Assembly: GCF_964355755.1 (NCBI RefSeq)
Contig: NC_092678.1
Location: 17,954,922-18,018,921 of the forward strand
Length of the DNA stretch: 64,000 bases
Direction: 5' to 3'
From: Antedon mediterranea
Lineage: Eukaryota > Echinodermata > Crinoidea > Comatulida > Antedonidae
The notes under the pieces are model-generated. The model made no database searches. It saw nothing but the letters and a program-made list of their open reading frames with translations, and was not told the DNA's origin. The translations under genes and the position numbers were made by a program. This document shows positions 1 to 10,769 of the stretch, piece by piece (position 1 is the first letter of the stretch; every line of letters begins with the position of its first letter).

Positions 1-185
1 TGAAAGAAACGTCATTTCCGGTCATTTTTTGAAAAAAATTTTCATTAGAGCAAATAGCAATATATAGTTTGTGAACAATTTGAGACCAGAATTAAGTCTC
101 TAATGTGTATAGTTGCCAAGATATGAACATTTTTTGTTTTTATGGTGGCCATTTTGAAATCAAGATGGCCGCCATACCGGACGTT
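1..185. repeat. Fragment of the 34.6/37.6-kb inverted-repeat family
   Basis: The text at the window edge (GTCATTTCCGGTCATTTT, then CATTAG, AACAATTTGAGACCA, and a 'gccaagatatgaac' phrase) follows the same order of words as the repeat unit in the arms at 34595-35420 and 36765-37584. It is cut by the window start and diverges after about 185. No coding sense is apparent. Confidence 0.6.
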
Positions 186-404
186 GGACACTTGGCACCC
201 CCTGATATTTTGAATCTATATATATTAAAGAAACTTTGTGCCAAGTTTCATGCTTTGGTAATAAAATGCACAGCTCATGTCACTAACTGCTCTACTACAG
301 ATCGCGAGGAAGTTTTACGATTATGCATACAGGGTATAGCCAAACAAGCGCGTTGCATTATGAGATATGTTTTGATACTGGAAGTCAAAGTTATTTTTTG
401 AACA

Positions 405-575
405 AAAAAACGTCTGTATTCCAGTTAAATTATTTTTTTTTTTCCGACAAATTTTTGGTGAAAGTTAATAACTATTATGATACTTCAAAATGACGCACTT
501 TTTTTCAAAATTTTTTATTTTTTATTTTTTTGGAATTAGTCAAAGGGACAATACAGCAGTGTGAAAAGGGTATAT
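405..575. repeat. Dispersed repeat G (TGTATTGTCCCC family), degenerate copy
   Basis: The segment shares 'aaagttaataactattatg', the following 'aaaatg' run and a 'gggacaatac' end with copies at 26080-26350 and, inverted, 33800-34028. It is a non-coding, AT-rich dispersed repeat. Confidence 0.5.
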
Positions 576-1007
576 AAACAGTACGTGGCAACATTAGGAG
601 AAAAGGGACAATGAATGAATTATTTTGAGCAGAAAGTGGAATGTCATTATTATTATTACAAAATTAGACAGTTTGCAATAATGCTGAAATATGTGTTTAT
701 ACATTTACCTCTCTCGTCGTACGGTAATCAAACCGAAGCTTTGGAAACGTGATCATGCCTGGAAACATACGTCCCAAACAACTGAGCAGGTAACAAAGTA
801 GAATCGTAACCACACATTGGTAACAAGTGATAAATAGGGGTGCATTCAACTGAAAATATAATAAATACAATGTGTAAATAAAGAATTACCTGTGACTTGC
901 AGCCTACTGGGCTGAATTGAGCATAGTGGAGGACAAACTCCACAACTTTCTACTCTTCTAAGGATCCCTTCGTGTCGAGTGATGCAAGCAAATGGAATGA
1001 ATGGATG
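576..1007. other. Intergenic, nothing recognised
   Basis: AT-rich sequence with short spurious open frames on both strands. I see no domain, splice structure or clear repeat. Confidence 0.4.
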
Positions 1008-1070
1008 GACCAAAGGTAACCCCTTACTATTTTGAAAGATGTACTGGGTTCTTTAAAATGCACACGAGCC
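1008..1070 (-). repeat. SINE fragment (tRNA-Leu-like family)
   Basis: The words 'ggtaacccctta', 'tactgggttct' and 'cacac' appear in the same order and spacing as in the body of the SINE at 60975-61258. Only the body part is present; no tRNA head is seen here. Confidence 0.5.
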
Positions 1071-1074
1071 AGAT

Positions 1075-1316
1075 ATGGTTTTTTTTTTTCCATATTTAAT
1101 GAGGATAATCCATCCAGCAATTGCTGATCATAAGAGGTTCACAAGACAAACATATACACAAGATGCTCTACATAAAAAAAAGTCTTATTACAAGACTTGG
1201 CAGTGGAGTTGTAATTTTGTCCTTAGAAAAAATCTTGACATGTGGCATGTCATGATTTGCTATCTTGGAGTGGTAGCCCAGCATCATAACCACCAAGCCA
1301 CAGCTCAACTCCTAAT
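1075..1316 (-). repeat. tRNA-derived SINE, minus orientation
   Basis: Read on the minus strand the element starts with a tRNA-like head containing a box A-like TGGCTTGGTGGTT (about 1290-1302), then a body and an A-rich end (poly-T on plus at about 1079-1090). The body recurs on the plus strand at 44400-44600 with the same words (CATGTCAAG, TTACAACTCCACT, TAGAGCATCTTGTG, ATCAGCAATTGCTG). Box B is degenerate. An 81-residue open frame here is a by-product. Confidence 0.65.
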
Positions 1317-1369
1317 GTAGGTATGCTAATCAAAGAGCATATTATTTGGAGCAGAGATCTTCCATAGAG

Positions 1370-1680
1370 GGTGTCCTAAATATAAAGTTTAATCAAATTA
1401 TTTCTTTTATTCCGACATACTGTGTAGAACCGCTCCTTTGGGACACCCCCATTAAGAGGACACTTTCCCATGTAACAAATGACGGAAAGAATTAATTTAC
1501 ACTACAGTTGACCAACCCTTCTTTGGGGGGACACCCCTATGAAACGAACGAGGGAAAATATTATAACACCAAAGCCAGCTCCTATTCAAAGGGCATCACT
1601 ATTAGTGGCGCATTTTGTAAGGTCTAGTAAGTGTCCCCTTAATAGAGGTTCTATAAACATTGAATACCTTAAGATCTTCA
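1370..1680. repeat. Dispersed repeat with GTGTCCCCTTAATAGAGG-type words
   Basis: Several 'gggacacccc' and 'tgtccccttaatagagg' phrases with mirrored relatives in the same segment. Related short words occur near 42950-42965 and 61505-61560. It looks like a degenerate mobile-element remnant; no open frame matches a known protein. Confidence 0.4.
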
Positions 1681-2584
1681 CTGCTAAGCAGGTATTTATT
1701 GAGAAATACAAGGGATATTGAAATAAACCTGTTGAGAACAATCAAGGAAAAATAAGTCATTACATAAATCATATAAAATACTGTATACAGTAGTAGATCT
1801 ATAAAGTCGAACAACAACCTTTATAATAACTTACTGTGACTATAATTAAATACATATTTCCTTTTATTTATATACAGTCTGCCTTTTTTGGGCCTAATTA
1901 AAAAGTTATTAATTATGCCTATGCCTGTTAATTATTATTATTATTATTAATATTAGCCTAGGCCTAGGACCAAACATTTGATCTCAAAATATTAAGTTGT
2001 AAATGTTTATATTGTTTATTTAATGCAGCTTATTCTTAATTGGTGTATCCCATTATAACTTTGTTTTGTTTTTAATTAATTTTTACTAGGCCTACTTTAG
2101 TTTTGTTATTTGTTAATGTAATATTTTTGTATTTTATAATAATGATGGGAGTTAGAGTTAGTTTTCTGTTTGGCCTATTATTACTTGCTTCTGGCAAGAT
2201 AGATGAATTGTAAAGTACTCTTAAGAACTTTTGCCGAATAAATATTAATATTATTAAAAATAAATATAAAAAAATCATAATTAAGAAATACCGGAATGGT
2301 GTCCGGCGGGGGATAGTTTATTACCATTAATTAGTTAGGGTCTAGGCCTAGACCTAGCCTAAATGTAAAGCACCTAGAGGGGTCAGTGATCCATTAGTCG
2401 CTAGCTATATAAATATTGTTTATTATTTTTATTATTAATTTAAAAAAAAACAGAAAGGGCCACCTGTCCTGGCAATCATTGATCAATCAACAATAAGGGT
2501 AGGCCTAGGCAGGCCTCTCTAGGCTAGTCTAGTTAAGTTAATATAATATTATAGAGCTCAATCATGCATTTTCATTATTGCATC

Positions 2585-3464
2585 TGTTATGCGCGATTTG
2601 AACGATTTGCGCAATTTGAAATTGCGCAAAAAAATCCTTGCGCAATTTGAAATTGCGCAAAGAATTCTTGCGCAATTTAAAATTGCGCAAGGATTTTTTT
2701 GCGCAATTTCAAATTGCGCAATCAACTTGCGCAATTTCAAATTGCGCAAGAAAATCTTTGCGCAATTTTAAATTGCGCTGCACAATTTGTAAATTGCGCA
2801 AGATAGTTCTTGCGCAATATGACACCTTTGCGCAATTTGAAAACGAACTGTAAATTTTCAAATTGCGCAACAAAATTCTACCAGACAATCGGTATTATAA
2901 TAATTTATTGGAAACTAAATAACTCAAAATAAAACATAATAAATGCGAAGATAACATGTGTATAATAAATACATAACATTTATTATTACAATTAAATAAT
3001 ATTATCACTGTAACTTGAAATAAATCAAAATAAATGTAAAAATTAAGTTTTTAATATTAGTTTAAGCTAGGCCATGTAACCTAGTCAGTATCAGTAGTCC
3101 AGACCCTAGCTAGGCTAGAGTAGTATAGCCGGCCGCCCGCGCCGCGCCCGCCTGGTGGAACACCACCGCTTCGTTTTCCTTCGTCGGTTCTTCGACGGTA
3201 TGCTAACTTATAACAATATTTGCACTACTAAAATAAGGAAATGCGATATTTATCTTTAATTTTGAATCATTCTTAGAAATTACTATAAAAATATGGGTGT
3301 GCATGATTTCACAATCTGTCGAAAAACCTTGCGCAATTTGCAGATTACTTGCGCAATTTAATACGTTGCTTGCGCAATTTGAAACACATGTTTCAATTCA
3401 AATTGCGCAAGGATTTTTTTTGCGCAATTTCAAATTGCGCAAATCGTTCAAATCGCGCATAACA
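2585..3464. mobile_element. MITE-like element with TTGCGCAA palindrome arms, copy 1
   Basis: The left end TGTTATGCGCGATTTGAACG and the right end are inverted copies of each other (about 60 bp of good match). A CATC at 2581-2584 is repeated directly after the right end (3465-3468), a possible 4-bp target-site duplication. Both arms consist of serial 23-nt near-perfect palindromes: TTGCGCAATTT, one base, then its reverse complement. I count 21 exact TTGCGCAA words, 15 on the left and 6 on the right. The middle is AT-rich and holds a GC-rich patch at 3125-3200. No transposase frame is visible, so it would be non-autonomous. Confidence 0.75.
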
Positions 3465-3703
3465 CATCCAAACCACCGGTCAAGAAGGACACATTATGCC
3501 TATATCCATAGTATAGGCCTAGCTAGGCCTCTGTCTAGGCTAATGTAATAGGGCAAGCCAGGCTAGGCCTACTAGGTCTAAGGCCTAGCTAGGGATAGCG
3601 CTAGCGCAGCCTAGGTAGGTAGGCCAGAACTAGGCTAGCCTAGTAGGCCTAGCCTACTTCTGAAATTGTAACAACATAGGTCTCGGCCTAGTATAAGTAT
3701 ACA

Positions 3704-3886
3704 TTACCAATATGAAGCTACAGCTAGACCTATTTGTATGTACATCGACCATAAGCTCCCAAAATCTTTACTTTTCGGCTTAGCCATTCTAGCGCCGTAA
3801 TCCAGTCTTTGATCTCCCTCAGCAGCGGCGGCGAACGATGACACATTTTCTAGGCCCAAGGGAAAATTCGATTTTTCTTCTGTCAT
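3704..3886 (-). CDS. Possible first coding exon of unknown gene, copy 1
   Basis: I do not recognise this protein. A minus-strand ATG at 3886 opens a 60-residue frame starting MTEEKSNFPLGLENVSSF, with a mixed, coding-like composition (acidic, basic and glycine residues) unlike the low-complexity frames elsewhere. It ends at a stop just after TATTG|GTAATG, which could be a splice donor. About 200 bp upstream (4085-4150) is a short GC- and CpG-rich stretch that could be a promoter. No downstream exon was identified, and the TTGCGCAA element lies about 240 bp downstream. It may equally be chance. An identical copy lies at 6607-6789. Confidence 0.25.
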   Translation of the reverse strand: MTEEKSNFPLGLENVSSFAAAAEGDQRLDYGARMAKPKSKDFGSLWSMYIQIGLAVASYW

Positions 3887-5487
3887 GATTTGTTAAAACT
3901 TCAAATTGTAATTTAAATTAGTTGATTTAACTGCTTTTTGGACATTTACAGCACGCTGCCACGAACACCAAACAGTCACTATTAACATAATAATAACTGT
4001 TTACCTAACCAATGAATGAATATGTTAACAAAAGGTAGAAGTGTGCACTACATTATACCCCTTTTACAAAATGAGCTGGTCCATTATTGGAGCGTCGTCG
4101 TGTACGTCCGGCCGTAGGATCGGAATTGACTCCGCCTCCTGCGGTCGGACGGTATGGTACCAAATCATATTTAAAATTTAATAAAATTTTTTTAAATACT
4201 GTTTTGTTTCAGTAACAGACCCTTTAATTGTTAAAATTCCGGGAAAGCTAAATTATTATGTTATTTTAATCTTAGTTGGAAACTGATGGTGAAAACTAAT
4301 TACTGTATAAGTACTGCAAGCTGCCAGCACTGTATTTGAAAAAAACATTGATAAATACCACAAACACAAACAAACAAAATTAACGTTCATAACATGTATT
4401 TAATGGTATCCTCCAAAAACTAATTTGACACTTCTAAAAAAACCCTCAACCTCAGAGCATGCTGAATTACTGTAGAGAGCATGGTGCCAACATACACAAC
4501 GTCGAAAAAGAAGACCATCTCAAAAAGAAGCCCCTCTCTTTGGTTTGGAAAAATAATCCCGAAAAGAAGCCCAACTGATTGAAATCAAGCCCACTGGGCT
4601 TCATTTCAAAATATGCCAGATGCAGACTAAAATGTATGATTCTCAATCTCATAGATTTTTCATTACATAAATCATATAAAATACTGTATACAGTAGTAGA
4701 TCTATAAAGTCGAACAACAACCTTTATAATAACTTACTGTGACTATAATTAAATACATATTTCCTTTTATTTATATACAGTCTGCCTTTTTTGGGCCTAA
4801 TTAAAAAGTTATTAATTATGCCTATGCCTGTTAATTATTATTATTATTATTAATATTAGCCTAGGCCTAGGACCAAACATTTGATCTCAAAATATTAAGT
4901 TGTAAATGTTTATATTGTTTATTTAATGCAGCTTATTCTTAATTGGTGTATCCCATTATAACTTTGTTTTGTTTTTAATTAATTTTTACTAGGCCTACTT
5001 TAGTTTTGTTATTTGTTAATGTAATATTTTTGTATTTTATAATAATGATGGGAGTTAGAGTTAGTTTTCTGTTTGGCCTATTATTACTTGCTTCTGGCAA
5101 GATAGATGAATTGTAAAGTACTCTTAAGAACTTTTGCCGAATAAATATTAATATTATTAAAAATAAATATAAAAAAATCATAATTAAGAAATACCGGAAT
5201 GGTGTCCGGCGGGGGATAGTTTATTACCATTAATTAGTTAGGGTCTAGGCCTAGACCTAGCCTAAATGTAAAGCACCTAGAGGGGTCAGTGATCCATTAG
5301 TCGCTAGCTATATAAATATTGTTTATTATTTTTATTATTAATTTAAAAAAAAACAGAAAGGGCCACCTGTCCTGGCAATCATTGATCAATCAACAATAAG
5401 GGTAGGCCTAGGCAGGCCTCTCTAGGCTAGTCTAGTTAAGTTAATATAATATTATAGAGCTCAATCATGCATTTTCATTATTGCATC

Positions 5488-6367
5488 TGTTATGCGCGAT
5501 TTGAACGATTTGCGCAATTTGAAATTGCGCAAAAAAATCCTTGCGCAATTTGAAATTGCGCAAAGAATTCTTGCGCAATTTAAAATTGCGCAAGGATTTT
5601 TTTGCGCAATTTCAAATTGCGCAATCAACTTGCGCAATTTCAAATTGCGCAAGAAAATCTTTGCGCAATTTTAAATTGCGCTGCACAATTTGTAAATTGC
5701 GCAAGATAGTTCTTGCGCAATATGACACCTTTGCGCAATTTGAAAACGAACTGTAAATTTTCAAATTGCGCAACAAAATTCTACCAGACAATCGGTATTA
5801 TAATAATTTATTGGAAACTAAATAACTCAAAATAAAACATAATAAATGCGAAGATAACATGTGTATAATAAATACATAACATTTATTATTACAATTAAAT
5901 AATATTATCACTGTAACTTGAAATAAATCAAAATAAATGTAAAAATTAAGTTTTTAATATTAGTTTAAGCTAGGCCATGTAACCTAGTCAGTATCAGTAG
6001 TCCAGACCCTAGCTAGGCTAGAGTAGTATAGCCGGCCGCCCGCGCCGCGCCCGCCTGGTGGAACACCACCGCTTCGTTTTCCTTCGTCGGTTCTTCGACG
6101 GTATGCTAACTTATAACAATATTTGCACTACTAAAATAAGGAAATGCGATATTTATCTTTAATTTTGAATCATTCTTAGAAATTACTATAAAAATATGGG
6201 TGTGCATGATTTCACAATCTGTCGAAAAACCTTGCGCAATTTGCAGATTACTTGCGCAATTTAATACGTTGCTTGCGCAATTTGAAACACATGTTTCAAT
6301 TCAAATTGCGCAAGGATTTTTTTTGCGCAATTTCAAATTGCGCAAATCGTTCAAATCGCGCATAACA
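5488..6367. mobile_element. MITE-like element with TTGCGCAA palindrome arms, copy 2
   Basis: Same as 2585-3464, shifted by 2,903 bp, including the flanking CATC words. It was copied as part of the larger duplication and is not an independent insertion. Confidence 0.75.
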
Positions 6368-6606
6368 CATCCAAACCACCGGTCAAGAAGGACACATTAT
6401 GCCTATATCCATAGTATAGGCCTAGCTAGGCCTCTGTCTAGGCTAATGTAATAGGGCAAGCCAGGCTAGGCCTACTAGGTCTAAGGCCTAGCTAGGGATA
6501 GCGCTAGCGCAGCCTAGGTAGGTAGGCCAGAACTAGGCTAGCCTAGTAGGCCTAGCCTACTTCTGAAATTGTAACAACATAGGTCTCGGCCTAGTATAAG
6601 TATACA

Positions 6607-6789
6607 TTACCAATATGAAGCTACAGCTAGACCTATTTGTATGTACATCGACCATAAGCTCCCAAAATCTTTACTTTTCGGCTTAGCCATTCTAGCGCCG
6701 TAATCCAGTCTTTGATCTCCCTCAGCAGCGGCGGCGAACGATGACACATTTTCTAGGCCCAAGGGAAAATTCGATTTTTCTTCTGTCAT
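6607..6789 (-). CDS. Possible first coding exon of unknown gene, copy 2
   Basis: Identical in translation to the candidate at 3704-3886, with the same upstream CpG-bearing stretch (about 6988-7053) and the same possible donor. If the exon is real, the duplication has doubled a promoter and first exon. Confidence 0.22.
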   Translation of the reverse strand: MTEEKSNFPLGLENVSSFAAAAEGDQRLDYGARMAKPKSKDFGSLWSMYIQIGLAVASYW

Positions 6790-7599
6790 GATTTGTTAAA
6801 ACTTCAAATTGTAATTTAAATTAGTTGATTTAACTGCTTTTTGGACATTTACAGCACGCTGCCACGAACACCAAACAGTCACTATTAACATAATAATAAC
6901 TGTTTACCTAACCAATGAATGAATATGTTAACAAAAGGTAGAAGTGTGCACTACATTATACCCCTTTTACAAAATGAGCTGGTCCATTATTGGAGCGTCG
7001 TCGTGTACGTCCGGCCGTAGGATCGGAATTGACTCCGCCTCCTGCGGTCGGACGGTATGGTACCAAATCATATTTAAAATTTAATAAAATTTTTTTAAAT
7101 ACTGTTTTGTTTCAGTAACAGACCCTTTAATTGTTAAAATTCCGGGAAAGCTAAATTATTATGTTATTTTAATCTTAGTTGGAAACTGATGGTGAAAACT
7201 AATTACTGTATAAGTACTGCAAGCTGCCAGCACTGTATTTGAAAAAAACATTGATAAATACCACAAACACAAACAAACAAAATTAACGTTCATAACATGT
7301 ATTTAATGGTATCCTCCAAAAACTAATTTGACACTTCTAAAAAAACCCTCAACCTCAGAGCATGCTGAATTACTGTAGAGAGCATGGTGCCAACATACAC
7401 AACGTCGAAAAAGAAGACCATCTCAAAAAGAAGCCCCTCTCTTTGGTTTGGAAAAATAATCCCGAAAAGAAGCCCAACTGATTGAAATCAAGCCCACTGG
7501 GCTTCATTTCAAAATATGCCAGATGCAGACTAAAATGTATGATTCTCAATCTCATAGATTTTCCGCTCATATCGTTTCAAATAAATTAATAAACTTTTT

Positions 7600-7685
7600 C
7601 AGTATATCACCGGGCAGTTTAGAATTTGTTCTGTGCCAGTTGTATGGGTTTATAAAAGCGGTCTAATGGTTAGGACGGGAATCTG
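7600..7685 (+). repeat. SINE fragment (AGTATATCACCGGGC / tRNA-Glu-like)
   Basis: The phrase TTCAGTATATCACCGGGC, then TTTAGAATT, recurs at about 10871-10900. It is followed by GCGGTCTAATGGTTAGGAC, the D-arm/box A region of the tRNA-like head seen complete at 11103-11174. It breaks off after 'atctgcatat'. Confidence 0.55.
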
Positions 7686-7687
7686 CA

Positions 7688-7747
7688 TATAAAGGACATC
7701 ACACTCTTTTTGTCAAACTTATGATACTGATAGTGTAGATAGAGCTT
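7688..7747. mobile_element. MITE-A (TCTACACTATC family), right-end fragment
   Basis: 'gacatcacactctttttgtcaaac' plus 'gatagtgtagatagagctta' is the right half of the MITE family seen complete at 29765-29935, 56806-56935 and 58897-59042. Confidence 0.55.
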
Positions 7748-8278
7748 AAAATTTAAACATAAACACAAATTGTTTTGAAGTTCAACAAAACACAGATCTT
7801 CATAATTCCACAAAATCAAATGGCTGCTATTTAAGATGCATATTATGTAAAAGAAAATACAAGGTAGGCCTGTATTGTTTATATTTTCTACACATGTATT
7901 ATAAACCCTAAATAGATTCCTGTCATATGATTGGACGATTGTGGGTTACGGTATATTATAAAAAAATAATTGCCCTATTTTTACTATAATTCCACTCATA
8001 TTCATTATTTGTATACTACTATATATCGGTATTATTATTACTTTCATTTAATTCATTTTAAAATTGTCTTTATACAACATCTCTACCTCCCCTTTAGATA
8101 AAAAAAGTTTGTGGATTATGATGCATCAGGAATGACTTGTAAACTCCAAACACGCCTTCCATATTTTTAGGATTACTATTCCACACCTTGTCATAACTTT
8201 AGTCCTTTCTTTGTTAGATCTTGTTTTGCTTCCTCAATTTCCTAATAAAAAAATAAAAAAATTATTGGTATAATAAAC

Positions 8279-9144
8279 TTAAGCACTGTCTACACTAGTG
8301 TGATGTGCCTAATACAGTAGTGATATGCAAAAATATTTTAGTGATATGACATCATCATGTCCATGTGGACATCACATTTGTTTGTAACATATAAAGTTTA
8401 ATAGTGTAGACACAGCTTAAAGCTTAAAGTTCGACAACAAAAATGTGATGTGCCTAAATATGGTAGTGATATGCCTAAATATGGTAGTGATATGCCTAAA
8501 TATGGTAGTGATATGCCTAAATATGGTAGTGATATGCCATCATCATGTCCATATGATAGTGATATGCCTAAATATGGTAGTGATATGACATCATCATGTC
8601 CATATGATAGTGATATGCCTAAATATGGTAGTGATATGACATCATCATGTCCATATGATAGTGATATGCCTAAATATGGTAGTGATATGACATCATCATG
8701 TCCATATGATAGTGATATGCCTAAATATGGTAGTGATATGACATCATCATGTCCATATGATAGTGATATGCCTAAATATGGTAGTGATATGACATCATCA
8801 TGTCCATATGATAGTGATATGCCTAAATATGGTAGTGATATGACATCATCATGTCCATATGATAGTGATATGCCTAAATACCTGTATGGTAGTGATATGA
8901 CATCATCATGTCCATATGATAGTGATATGCCTAAATATGGTAGTGATATGGCTAAATATGGTAGTGATATGACATCATCATGTCCATATGATAGTGATAT
9001 GCCTAAATATGGTAGTGATATGACATCATCATGTCCATATGATAGTGATATGCCTAAATATGGTAGTGATATGACATCATCATGTCTATATATGGGCACA
9101 TCACATTTTTTTGTCACATAGTTTGATAGTGTAGACAGAGCTTA
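8279..9144. mobile_element. MITE-A insertion(s) carrying an expanded satellite
   Basis: Left end AAGCACTGTCTACACTA and right end TAGTGTAGACAGAGCTTAA form the terminal inverted repeats of the MITE-A family. An internal TAGTGTAGACACAGCTTAA at 8402-8420 suggests two elements in series or an internal duplication. Terminal TTAA words occur at several ends (8278, 8417, 9140). The interior is inflated by the 51-bp satellite at 8455-9085; ordinary family members are only about 130-170 bp. Confidence 0.7.
8455..9085. repeat. 51-bp minisatellite derived from MITE-A interior
   Basis: The tandem unit reads GATATGCCTAAATATGGTAG, then TGATATGACATCATCATG, then TCCATATGATAGT, 51 bp in all. The first copies are shortened to a 17-bp half unit, and there are about 11 fuller copies afterwards. 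Each word is found once or twice in the ordinary MITE-A copies (29815-29890, 39645-39720, 58940-58985). Because 51 is divisible by 3, both strands stay open for more than 220 codons. These frames are a property of the repeat, not evidence of a gene. Confidence 0.9.
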
Positions 9145-10231
9145 AAACTCTTTTCAAAGGTATTTGAAAAAAACAATATGATAAATGACAACACCAAATT
9201 GTGTGGCATCGAATTTTTGTTTTCAAAGTAGGTATTGAAATTGAGAAAAGCTAATTTAACCAACAGTCAACATTTCCATGACTACAAATCTGCAAATTCA
9301 TTTGTTAAAAAGAGCATTTAGAGAAAAATTTGAGAACTGTTCATTTAGATGGTTATTAACGCCAGTAATGCTATTCAAATGGGCAACATTACAATAAAGG
9401 TATTAGACAAACTGTCAAATTTTGGAAACATAAAATCAATTAAATTCAAATCAACAGAATATTTTATTTTTAAGTAATTTTCTCTTGTTGATTCTTTCTT
9501 ACTTGTCTTTCTTTCTACATAACCAAACTAGCTTGATCATGATCAGTAAGCATAATCAACGTTCAATTTAAACTTACATATTGTCTTTCTTATTGGTCTT
9601 TCTTTCTACTGTACTAGGTGAATAGTGTTACTCTAATGCTCCACTTAATCTCATTACAGTGATTAATTTGATACATTAATTTGATTTCTTTTTGGTTCAC
9701 ATAACCAAACTAGCTTGATCATGATCAGTAAGCATGATCAAAGTTCAATGTGAACTTACATATTGTTTTCAGAATAACAAATTGTACACAGAAATATTTG
9801 AGAACTAACTAAACCATTAAATAACTACCATATTTAAACAGGTGGTGCTACATTAACATAAATTAACAATTACCATACTACCAAAAAGCAATATCAATAA
9901 ATGAAAAGATGATACAGTATTAATTTTCAAAATATGTTTTCCAGCTAAATCTAATTATTAAATAGTAATAGATGAATTTTCAAAATGTGTTTTAGTCTAA
10001 TTCTCTAGATCCGTTTCTCAAAAATAAGCCCACTGGGCTAATGTTTACGATTTTCTGTGATATTTTCGTTAAACCTACAGTACCTTTCGTAGTGATTCAG
10101 CAGCTTCCTCGCAATCATTAAACGTAGCGACCCGGTAACCAATGACAATTAACGAATAACTCTAAGAAACAACACAAAAATAATATACTGTACTGTAATT
10201 AATACCAACATTTATTGAATATACAGAGGGC
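9145..10231. other. Intergenic AT-rich stretch with one 67-bp direct repeat
   Basis: No gene seen. A segment starting ACATAACCAAACTAGCTTG at 9518 recurs at 9699, ending ACTTACATATTGT in both. The two copies are about 67 bp, about 90% identical and 181 bp apart. Each contains the palindrome TTGATCATGATCA. Confidence 0.55.
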
Positions 10232-10377
10232 TAAATAAATCCTTTTGTTTGACAAATCCAAATGAAATTACTCGCATTCTTTAGCTTTCGCCATCTTGGC
10301 TGATGGCTTGATCACAAGTGATCCGGTCCAATGCTACTTCCTTCATTTGGATTTGTCAAACAAAATGATTTATTTAT
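10232..10377. mobile_element. Short palindromic MITE
   Basis: TAAATAAATCCTTTTGTTTG followed by ACAAATCCAAATGAA at the left end is matched by its reverse complement at the right end with one or two mismatches. The arms are about 34 bp around an 80-bp middle. No open frame. The TA at the ends would suit a TA-target element, but the duplication is not certain. Confidence 0.7.
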
Positions 10378-10394
10378 TAACTACAATCCTACAA

Positions 10395-10610
10395 AATGCA
10401 CGTATTCACGGATATAGAGGGCCCCCATAAATAAAAGCCCCCCCATAGAACATCATTTGGAATAAATACCCTCATGTTTATTTATTTCCTCACATAAACA
10501 CCTTGCCACATGGAAACAAGATAGTAGTAGAATTTCTTGATTTACTAAGCATTTTGATACCATTTTTCTACTCTATTTTTTCACTTCTTGATATATTAAT
10601 TGTGTCTGTC
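10395..10610. repeat. Dispersed repeat H (AATAAATACC family)
   Basis: The words 'ggaataaatacc', 'tgtttatttatttc', 'ccaca tggaa' and 'ctaagcattttgata' recur in the same order at 36355-36560 and inverted at 46355-46620. Further copies lie at 11395-11640 and 35575-35700. Non-coding dispersed repeat. Confidence 0.6.
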
Positions 10611-10769
10611 ACAAAGGATGAAAGTCATCCTCTTTTCGAGAGGATAAACTGTCACCTGAATGTGACAAGTGGCAGATATCGTCTGCCGGCCTCCCGCACT
10701 AAACAATATCTTACTCTCCTTCCTTCCACAGCCATTAAACTTTCAAATCAAATCAAATCAGATCAAATT

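Larger units (their letters stand above)
1757..4659. repeat. Tandem duplication, copy 1 (2,903-bp unit)
   Basis: The segment beginning CATTACATAAATC at 1758 recurs at 4661, and the match runs to about 7562, giving a period of 2,903 bp. All six-frame open frames inside recur with identical translations at exactly +2,903, and I found no mismatch in the parts compared by eye. Contents in order: AT-rich sequence, the 880-bp TTGCGCAA element (2585-3464), AGGCCT-rich sequence (3510-3690), a possible minus-strand first exon (3704-3886) and a CpG-bearing stretch (4085-4150). Confidence 0.9.
4660..7562. repeat. Tandem duplication, copy 2 (2,903-bp unit)
   Basis: Second copy of the unit at 1757-4659, head to tail with no spacer. 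The junction at 4659/4660 shares only a T-rich micro-overlap. The match ends at about 7562, where copy 2 runs into unrelated sequence. Near-perfect identity means a very recent duplication, active homogenisation, or an assembly artefact (two haplotypes placed in series). Confidence 0.9.

Noticed and set aside
8398-9121. Long open frames on both strands (223 and 239 codons) with perfect 17-residue repeats
   Set aside because: The period of 51 bp is divisible by three and the unit has no stop on either strand, so open frames are automatic; the words come from a MITE interior.
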